A DNA stretch of 13,351 nucleotides from an uncultured Eubacteriales bacterium (GTDB lineage: Bacteria > Bacillota > Clostridia > Christensenellales > UBA1242): the NCBI GenBank assembly GCA_958420145.1, contig CATZIR010000007.1:1-13351 (forward strand), written 5' to 3'. Positions within the stretch are counted from its first letter, which is position 1. Each line of letters opens with the position of its first letter. Under the pieces are notes generated by a model. That model had not been told where the DNA came from. It saw nothing but the letters and a program-made list of their open reading frames with translations, and did no database searches. Positions 13,146-13,351 of the stretch are shown here, piece after piece. Both the position numbers and the translations under genes were made by a program.

Positions 13146-13351
13146 CAATAATTTTCAAAAAAAATAACAAAAATTTTGTAGTATTTTTGGCTACCATATT
13201 TTTGTTATTATTAACCTTTTGCATAGTTTTTAACCCCAAAAAATATATTGCTTCTTGCTATAGTGGACTGGCTGTTTGGGCTACTTGTGTTTTGCCAAGT
13301 CTGCTTCCCTTTTTCGTGATTACAAAACTGCTATGCGAAATGCGTTCGTTA
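13124..13351 (+). CDS. ylbJ: Sporulation integral membrane protein YlbJ, N-terminal part (runs off the right edge)
   Basis: Only the first 76 residues are visible. After a basic start (MKSLQKSTIIFKKNNKN) come a membrane segment at about 18-36 (FVVFLATIFLLLLTFCIVF), NPKKYIASCYSGLAVWATCV and the family-typical LPSLLPFFVITKLL at about 61-74, the start of the second membrane region. The pattern N-P-x-x-x-I-x-x-x-x-x-G-L-x-x-W followed by PSLLPFF is what identifies YlbJ, a nucleoside-transporter-fold membrane protein needed for a normal spore cortex in Bacillus. A stop (TAA) lies directly before ATG 13124, so the start is fixed, yet no Shine-Dalgarno sequence is seen. It is the only plus-strand gene in the window. 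Confidence 0.85.
   Translation, partial: MKSLQKSTIIFKKNNKNFVVFLATIFLLLLTFCIVFNPKKYIASCYSGLAVWATCVLPSLLPFFVITKLLCEMRSL

Overview
The window looks like a piece of chromosome from a low-GC, endospore-forming Firmicute, probably an uncultured clostridial lineage. The reasons are its AT-rich DNA, AGGAG-type ribosome binding sites, sigma-A-like promoters, and the sporulation genes ylbJ (partial), yqfC and yqfD (partial). Gene order recalls two Bacillus/Clostridium neighbourhoods placed side by side: ylbJ-ylbK with rpmF-plsX-rnc-smc-ftsY, and nfeD-floA-yqfC-yqfD. Apart from ylbJ at the right edge, every gene is on the minus strand. I see no mobile elements, CRISPR arrays or RNA genes.

Layout, right to left (the direction of transcription). 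ylbJ leaves the window on the plus strand, divergent from ylbK (patatin-like hydrolase). Next come ackA (acetate kinase), rpmF (ribosomal protein L32), plsX and rnc (phosphate acyltransferase and RNase III, nearly abutting), smc and ftsY, then an 8-oxoguanine DNA glycosylase (ogg). After that a unit of nfeD, floA and two unrecognised genes ends at a hairpin terminator. Last are yqfC and yqfD, which overlap and run off the left edge.

Transcription is easy to read here. Near-consensus -35/-10 pairs (mostly 17-base spacers) precede ylbK, ackA, rpmF, plsX, smc, ogg and nfeD. Terminator hairpins follow rpmF, rnc (weak), ftsY and the fourth gene of the nfeD unit. The likely units are therefore ylbK, ackA, rpmF, plsX-rnc, smc-ftsY, ogg, nfeD-floA-orf147-orf125 and yqfC-yqfD. 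These promoters also settle several start codons: TTG for smc, internal ATGs for ackA and ogg, and a probably leaderless ogg transcript.

The most striking anomaly is smc. Its reading frame is broken twice within about 230 bases of its 3' part. At both breaks conserved protein sequence is missing, and one break sits exactly on a 14-base sequence that makes sense in two frames, as expected if two direct repeats had collapsed into one. Either the gene is really damaged or the assembly is wrong there. The best candidate for undescribed biology is the pair of unknown genes downstream of floA: a membrane-anchored, Lys/Glu-rich protein and a small helical soluble protein, possibly partners of the flotillin/NfeD membrane system.
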